Below are positions 13,032 through 16,942 of a stretch of DNA of 16,942 nt, in pieces. The number at the start of each line of letters is the position of its first letter. Position 1 is the first letter of the stretch. Source of the stretch: Actinomycetes bacterium (GTDB lineage Bacteria > Actinomycetota > Acidimicrobiia > Acidimicrobiales > Palsa-688); contig JAKBBA010000070.1 in NCBI GenBank assembly GCA_021808665.1, positions 1-16,942 on the forward strand. The letters are read 5' to 3'. The position numbers and the translations under genes were made by a program. The notes beneath the pieces were generated by a model. It saw nothing but the letters and a program-made list of their open reading frames with translations. It did not search any database and was not told the origin of the DNA.

Positions 13032-15091
13032 CCGCACCTCTTCTGCTCGCGGGACTGTGCGTCTGGGCCGCCGGGGCGGCGCTGGACTTGGTTGTCGGCG
13101 CAGGAAGCACCGACGCGGTGGCTGCCCCTCGCCGCACCGCATTTCGGGTGACTCCATATGTGGCGGCCATCGTCGGCGCAGCGCTGGTCTGCGCTGCTGG
13201 GGTTCTCAGTGTGACGCGACCAGCCAGGACCATCGACTTGGGGTCCACACTCGGGGTCGGAGAGACACTGCTCCGACTCGACCCTCTAGCCGGTCTGTTC
13301 CTTACGCTGACTGCCGCTTTGGCTGTTGCGATCTCCGCTTGCATGGTCTCTTGGGCCCGCCTGGCGAGGCGCGTCTCGGGCCGCGGAACCGCAGCCGGTT
13401 ACCTTCTTCTCCTCGGTTCGGTGACCGTCATCATCGCCGCAGGGGACGCTTTCACGTTCTTGTTCGCCTGGGAAAGCCTCACCGTAGCGTTCTACATCCT
13501 CGTTGGCATCCACCGAGACCGGCGTCCCCACGCCCGGGCGGCGTGGGTGACATTCGGGGTCGGTAAGGCAAGCGGCGCCGCTCTACTCCTCGGGTTCTTG
13601 CTTCTAGCCAGCCAATCCGGCAGCTACGCCCTCGCCGCTTGGGCACACCTTGCGCCCGGCGACCTTCACGACGCGGCCTATGCCCTGGTGCTAGCCGGCT
13701 TCGCCGCGAAAGTCGGACTGGTTCCATTCCAGGTGTGGCTGCCTGTCGGCTACCCGGCCGCCCCCGGACCGATCCGCGCAGCGCTCGCAGGACTGGCGGC
13801 CAACGTCGGGTTCTACGGGATGTGGCGCTTCCTCGGACTTCTCGGTCGCCCTCCTGTGTGGCTGGCAGTCGTCGTGCTCGTCGTAGGGGGGTTAACGGCG
13901 CTGCTCGGTATCGTCTTCGCCTGTGTCCAATCCCAGCTCGACCGGGTCATCGCCTACTCCAGCGTGGAGAACGCCGGGTTGATTACGGTCGGCTACGGCG
14001 TCGCACTCACCGGCGCCGCAACCTCCCACGCCCAGCTCGTGGCCGTCGGTCTCCTCGCCGCGAGTCTCCAAGTCCTCGCCCACGCCGTCGCCAAAACCGG
14101 GCTGTTCGCGTCCGGAGCGTTCATCACCGCCGACTGGGGCACCGGTAACCTAGACGACCTGCGCGGCGTCGGCCACACCCACCGCTGGGCTGGCACCTGC
14201 TTCGCTGTCGGCTCGCTGACCCTAGCCGGCCTGCCGCCGACCATCGGTTTCGTGTCGGAGTGGTTTCTGCTCGAGTCGCTCATGCAAGAGTTCAGGGTCG
14301 GTCCCCTCGAGCTGCGCCTGGCCATGGCCGCGGCTGGCGCGCTCGTCGCTCTCACTGCCGGGGTCGCCGCACTGACTTTCGCCCGACTTGTCGGACTCAC
14401 GATCTTGGGGCGTTCCGCCGGACCGCCCCCGGACCCGGCGACGGTCACCGACGGAGGCGGAGCCGGGCGCGGCGGACTTGCCCTCCTCGCCGTGTCATGC
14501 GTCGGCCTTGCGGGCGCAGCGCCGTGGGTAATCCGCTATATCGCCAGAGGCCTCGCCCCCGTCGTCGGCCCTTCCATCGTGCTCGGAGCGCTGAAATCGC
14601 CGTGGGTGCTCCAACCTGTCTACGCCAACTTCTCGATCCTCTCCCCGTCATGGCTGGTAGTGGTCATGCCCATCGGGTTCCTCGCCGTAGGCACGTTTGG
14701 CGTCCTTGCCTCGCGCGGCCGCTTCCTGCGGATCCGGCGGGTGCCGGCGTGGCGTTCGGCTACCTCGGGCGTGTCAGGAGCAGACCGCTACAGCAGCTTC
14801 GGGTACGCCAACGTCTTACGCCACGTGCTCGGCAACGTCTTAGGCGCCCGCCGCGAAACCATCACGGTAGAGGACACCACCGACGCCGGCGTCTTCGAGG
14901 CCTCCCATGTCGAGACGCGCTCAACCGTGGTCGAACCCGTCGAAACCTATCTGTACCGTCCAGCTCGCCGGGGGCTGTTAGCCGCCGCCAATGCCGCGAA
15001 ACGCCTCCAATCCGGTCGTCTCGACGCCTACGTCGCCTATATGCTCGTGGCCCTGCTCGCCGTCCTAGCCGTCGTTGCGGCCCTGCGATGA
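13028..15091 (+). CDS. HyfB/NuoL-like antiporter subunit of Ehr complex
   Basis: Large Mrp-antiporter-like subunit, 687 residues. The core has E149 in FLFAWESLTVAFYILVG, K228 in GFAAKVGLVPFQVWLP and K356 in HAVAKTGLFASGAF, the charged residues expected of an ion-translocating NuoL/HyfB protein. The C-terminal third carries extra hydrophobic segments, a soluble stretch of about 80 residues (about 565-648, containing repeated acidic and threonine residues) and a final membrane helix. This resembles the lateral-helix arrangement of HyfB/HycC (inference). GTG 13028 overlaps the NuoB-like stop (GTGA). The frame is open upstream to 12818, but that part overlaps the previous gene and is not protein-like. 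In M. tuberculosis the equivalent gene also belongs to the hyc-like locus, there placed first. Confidence 0.91.
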   Translation: MTAPLLLAGLCVWAAGAALDLVVGAGSTDAVAAPRRTAFRVTPYVAAIVGAALVCAAGVLSVTRPARTIDLGSTLGVGETLLRLDPLAGLFLTLTAALAVAISACMVSWARLARRVSGRGTAAGYLLLLGSVTVIIAAGDAFTFLFAWESLTVAFYILVGIHRDRRPHARAAWVTFGVGKASGAALLLGFLLLASQSGSYALAAWAHLAPGDLHDAAYALVLAGFAAKVGLVPFQVWLPVGYPAAPGPIRAALAGLAANVGFYGMWRFLGLLGRPPVWLAVVVLVVGGLTALLGIVFACVQSQLDRVIAYSSVENAGLITVGYGVALTGAATSHAQLVAVGLLAASLQVLAHAVAKTGLFASGAFITADWGTGNLDDLRGVGHTHRWAGTCFAVGSLTLAGLPPTIGFVSEWFLLESLMQEFRVGPLELRLAMAAAGALVALTAGVAALTFARLVGLTILGRSAGPPPDPATVTDGGGAGRGGLALLAVSCVGLAGAAPWVIRYIARGLAPVVGPSIVLGALKSPWVLQPVYANFSILSPSWLVVVMPIGFLAVGTFGVLASRGRFLRIRRVPAWRSATSGVSGADRYSSFGYANVLRHVLGNVLGARRETITVEDTTDAGVFEASHVETRSTVVEPVETYLYRPARRGLLAAANAAKRLQSGRLDAYVAYMLVALLAVLAVVAALR

Positions 15092-15138
15092 GCCATCGGT
15101 CTGATCTCTGGCCCACCGCAGATGTCAAAGGAGGTTCC

Positions 15139-15507
15139 ATGCGCCGCCAACGCCCCGGCAAACGTCTTACCATCTACCTAGGCGAGTCCGAGCGATACCA
15201 CCACCACTCGCTCGCTCAAGCCATCTTGGAGAGGGCCCGGGAAGAAGGGTTGGCCGGGGCGACGATGGCCCGGGGTATAGAGGGGTTTGGTCCGAGCGGC
15301 AGACTCAAGACCACCCGCTTCCTCTCCTCCTCCGACGACCTGCCTATCGTCATCGACATCGTAGACGACGCCCGTCGCATCCAGACGTTCCTGCCCATCC
15401 TCGACGCCATGGTCACGGACGGGATCATGACCGTCGAAGATGCCGACATCGTCTCCTACCAGTCCCGGGACCCACACCCTCTCGACGACGATCCAGTAGC
15501 GCACTGA
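15139..15507 (+). CDS. DUF190 (PII-like) protein closing the Ehr operon
   Basis: Second DUF190 protein of the window, 122 residues. Family pattern: GKRLTIYLGESERYHHHSLA, ARLEG-type segment AREEGLAGATMARGIEGFG, SSDDLPIVIDIVDDARRI, and the end strand GIMTVEDADIVSY. I chose ATG 15139 because of the excellent AAAGGAGG at 15127-15134. An in-frame ATG at 15088, overlapping the stop of the HyfB-like gene (ATGA), would add 17 residues. Same strand and 47 bp after the antiporter gene, so it is probably part of the same transcript. The histidine-rich HHH stretch near residue 20 replaces a HRGG-like stretch in the paralogue at 6706. Function is unknown; by fold analogy with PII proteins it may bind a nucleotide or ion and modulate the complex (inference). 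Confidence 0.9.
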   Translation: MRRQRPGKRLTIYLGESERYHHHSLAQAILERAREEGLAGATMARGIEGFGPSGRLKTTRFLSSSDDLPIVIDIVDDARRIQTFLPILDAMVTDGIMTVEDADIVSYQSRDPHPLDDDPVAH

Positions 15508-15525
15508 TCGGTGCAGGAGTATGGA

Positions 15526-15556
15526 GAGCGGACCGCTCCCACTGGCGCGATCGCGC
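15526..15556. terminator. Candidate bidirectional terminator between convergent operons
   Basis: Two adjacent hairpin-capable palindromes fill the 51-bp convergent gap. GAGCGG-A-CCGCTC lies at 15526-15538, and the perfect palindrome GCGCGATCGCGC at 15545-15556. No T run follows in either direction, as is common in high-GC actinobacteria, so intrinsic termination is only a possibility. Confidence 0.4.
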
Positions 15557-15558
15557 AG

Positions 15559-16362
15559 TCAGTTGTGCGAGAAGAACGCCACGGCAACAGCTCCAGGACC
15601 CAAATGCGAGCCGACCGGCGCACCGAGCAAAGTGACGAACGCCGGATCGCAGCCGAACACAGCGGCAAGCCGGCCAACGAGGTCGCCGACATCGTCGGCG
15701 TCGCCGTGGCCGACCGCCCAGCGAGTCACCCCATCGGTTGCATGCTCACGGACATGAGCGATCATCTCCCGGATCGCTTCGCCACGGTTGCGGACCTGAC
15801 GGATCGGAATGACATGACCCTTGACTGCAACGACGTGGCGTCGGGCGTGCTTCGACACTTTCGCCGCCACCAAACCCGCCCGGCCGCCACGCACAAGGAG
15901 ATCGGCGTCGTCGATCACCGCATGCACATGGACGGCGTCCACCCAGCCAGACGCCAGCCGCTGGAGTCGCTCCCAGTCGACGCCTGACGCGACCGCCTCC
16001 CCGGCGGCGACGGCTACCAAAGCGGTCCCGACGCTGAGCGAGCGAGTGTCTATCACGTGCACCTCTCGTGTCGACGCTAACGCCGCGGCCTCAGCGTTTG
16101 CCAGAGTCCTCGACAGTTCCCTCGACACGTGTAGCGCCAGGACCGGACCGTCCGCGTCGTATGCTCCCGCCAATTGCTCGACTGACGGCGCTTCCGTCGC
16201 CGGCAAACGTTCCCCTCGGCGAAGTGCCGCCCAGAAGTCGGTCTGCTGACCCTCCCAGCGCCTCTCGCCGAAACGCACCGGCCCGCGGACCACCTCGATT
16301 GCCAGCCGGGCGGCTAGCTCCTCCGGTAGGTCCGCCGCCCCGTCGGTGACGACCCGCGTCAC
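15559..16362 (-). CDS. DegV family fatty-acid-binding protein
   Basis: DegV-family protein (267 residues, slightly shorter than the usual 280 or so). Proteins of this family bind a fatty acid, and in Firmicutes the FakB members present it to the FakA kinase; in other bacteria the role is less clear. Evidence: N-terminal VTDGAADLPEEL, TEAPSVEQLAGAYD with the T-x-x-P-S ligand motif, HVSRELSRTLANAEAA, HVIDTRSLSVGTALV, and DLLVRGGRAG. The start is GTG 16362, preceded only by a weak ribosome site (GGACGG), and it overlaps the stop of a possible 19-codon reading frame. No FakA partner is visible in the window. It is on the same strand as prcA, 110 bp downstream of it, and convergent with the Ehr operon. 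Confidence 0.9.
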   Translation of the reverse strand: MTRVVTDGAADLPEELAARLAIEVVRGPVRFGERRWEGQQTDFWAALRRGERLPATEAPSVEQLAGAYDADGPVLALHVSRELSRTLANAEAAALASTREVHVIDTRSLSVGTALVAVAAGEAVASGVDWERLQRLASGWVDAVHVHAVIDDADLLVRGGRAGLVAAKVSKHARRHVVAVKGHVIPIRQVRNRGEAIREMIAHVREHATDGVTRWAVGHGDADDVGDLVGRLAAVFGCDPAFVTLLGAPVGSHLGPGAVAVAFFSHN

Positions 16363-16472
16363 GACGCCAGCCCGTCCAGCACGCGCCTGGCGTTGCCCGG
16401 GTTCACGGCTGAGGCCACGAATCCATTGTCATCCCTCCCCGGTGTCTAGGCCAGTTTAGAAGGCTCCCCTGA

Positions 16473-16942
16473 TCAAGGAGCTATTGCCAGGGCCGCAGCG
16501 ACCTCCGCCTCGTCGAGCCGGCGGAACGCGCGACGACCGTTGGAGCGGGCCAGGACCGCAACCTCAAGCTCTTTGGCGAGAGGCACCCGATCCCCGCCGA
16601 GCGCCCGAGCGCTGCGACGCACCGCCTCATCCAACGGCCAATCGGGGTCGAATCCGTCAGCTAGACGTGCGCTTATAGCCTCCGCCTCGCCGCCCAGGAC
16701 ACTCATGCGATCCTCGTCCATGATCGACCCGTCGTAGAGGATGTGGTAGAGCTGCGCCGGGCCGCCGCCTTCGCCGACCTCGGCGACGAGGATCTCAACC
16801 TCGAGCGGCTTCAGCTCGTGGGTGAAAATGTTCCCCATGTACTGCGCATAGATGTTCGCCAACGAACGGGCGTCGACGTCCTCCCTGCTGAACTGGTATC
16901 CCTTGACGTCCGCATGCTGGACCCCGGCACGGCGAAGCGAGT
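16473..16942 (-). CDS. prcA: 20S proteasome alpha subunit, C-terminal part (cut by window edge)
   Basis: Structural alpha-ring subunit of the bacterial 20S proteasome, which degrades pupylated proteins in actinobacteria. About 156 C-terminal residues are visible; the N-terminal gate region lies beyond base 16942. The reading frame continues uninterrupted to the window edge (ADVKGYQFSREDVDARSLA), so the TTG at 16862 is an internal leucine and not a start. Matching features are DVKGYQFSREDV, LANIYAQYMGNIFTHELKPL, EVEILVAEVG, LYHILYDGSIMDED, LGGEAEAISARL, LEVAVLARSNGRRAFRRL. The C-terminus ends ALAIAP. Presence of a proteasome in a high-GC genome is the strongest taxonomic clue here. The beta subunit gene prcB would normally lie upstream, outside the window. 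Confidence 0.95.
   Translation of the reverse strand, partial: SLRRAGVQHADVKGYQFSREDVDARSLANIYAQYMGNIFTHELKPLEVEILVAEVGEGGGPAQLYHILYDGSIMDEDRMSVLGGEAEAISARLADGFDPDWPLDEAVRRSARALGGDRVPLAKELEVAVLARSNGRRAFRRLDEAEVAAALAIAP

Noticed and set aside
7588..15091. Calling the operon a formate hydrogenlyase or hydrogenase-4
   Set aside because: The NiFe and N2 cysteines are absent, and no formate dehydrogenase or hydrogenase maturation genes are seen in the window.
14260..15138. Long upstream extension of the second DUF190 frame
   Set aside because: It lies inside the HyfB-like gene in another frame; ATG 15139 with AAAGGAGG is the supported start.
1..16942. tRNA genes, CRISPR arrays, insertion sequences or prophage genes
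   Set aside because: I looked for cloverleaf-like ends, regularly spaced repeats with unique spacers, transposase or integrase motifs and terminal repeats, and saw none. The 15-bp and 21-bp repeats are not CRISPR-like.

Overview
The window is high-GC DNA, with coding strands rich in G/C third positions and frequent GTG/TTG starts and 4-nt gene overlaps. It contains a bacterial 20S proteasome alpha subunit, and together these point to an actinobacterium. The proteasome, the SSS-type acetate permease and a hydrogenase-4-like operon resembling the hycD-hycP-hycQ-hycE locus of Mycobacterium tuberculosis all fit. I cannot place it further from sequence alone; an acidimicrobial lineage is a guess.

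Left third (1-5826): an acetate module. On the minus strand, a SatP/GPR1-FUN34-YaaH acetate channel precedes acetyl-CoA synthetase (acs, cut by the left edge). Divergent from it is a tightly overlapping plus-strand operon: a LytS-type sensor kinase with a GAF domain, a LytTR response regulator, a DUF485 small membrane protein and an ActP/MctC-type solute:sodium symporter. The shared divergent region carries four copies of a GCGCCGA-core element at an exact 21-bp period, the geometry expected of LytTR-protein sites. The regulator's interdomain linker is built from perfect 15-bp tandem repeats. The likely job is sensing acetate (or a related short carboxylate) and inducing its import and activation.

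Middle (5827-7587): a fluoride-resistance module. A strong inverted repeat follows actP. A clear fluoride (crcB) riboswitch then precedes crcB1, a DUF190 gene and crcB2. Part of the aptamer is complementary to the crcB1 Shine-Dalgarno region over ten consecutive pairs, so a translational switch can be read directly from the sequence. A 166-bp structured-looking gap separates this from the next operon.

Right half (7588-15507): a seven-gene operon for a membrane complex built like hydrogenase-4/complex I: HyfC/NuoH-like, HyfE-like, HyfF-like, HyfG/NuoCD-like, HyfI/NuoB-like with a ferredoxin domain, HyfB/NuoL-like, and a second DUF190 protein. The large subunit has lost all four NiFe-binding cysteines, and the NuoB-like subunit has lost all four N2-cluster cysteines. 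A single ferredoxin-type [4Fe-4S] motif and the charged residues of the ion-translocating subunits remain. This is an energy-converting-hydrogenase-related (Ehr) type complex that cannot be a hydrogenase. It is the most interesting item here.

Right edge (15559-16942, minus strand): a DegV-family fatty-acid-binding protein and the C-terminal part of the proteasome alpha subunit (prcA, cut by the window edge), convergent with the Ehr operon.
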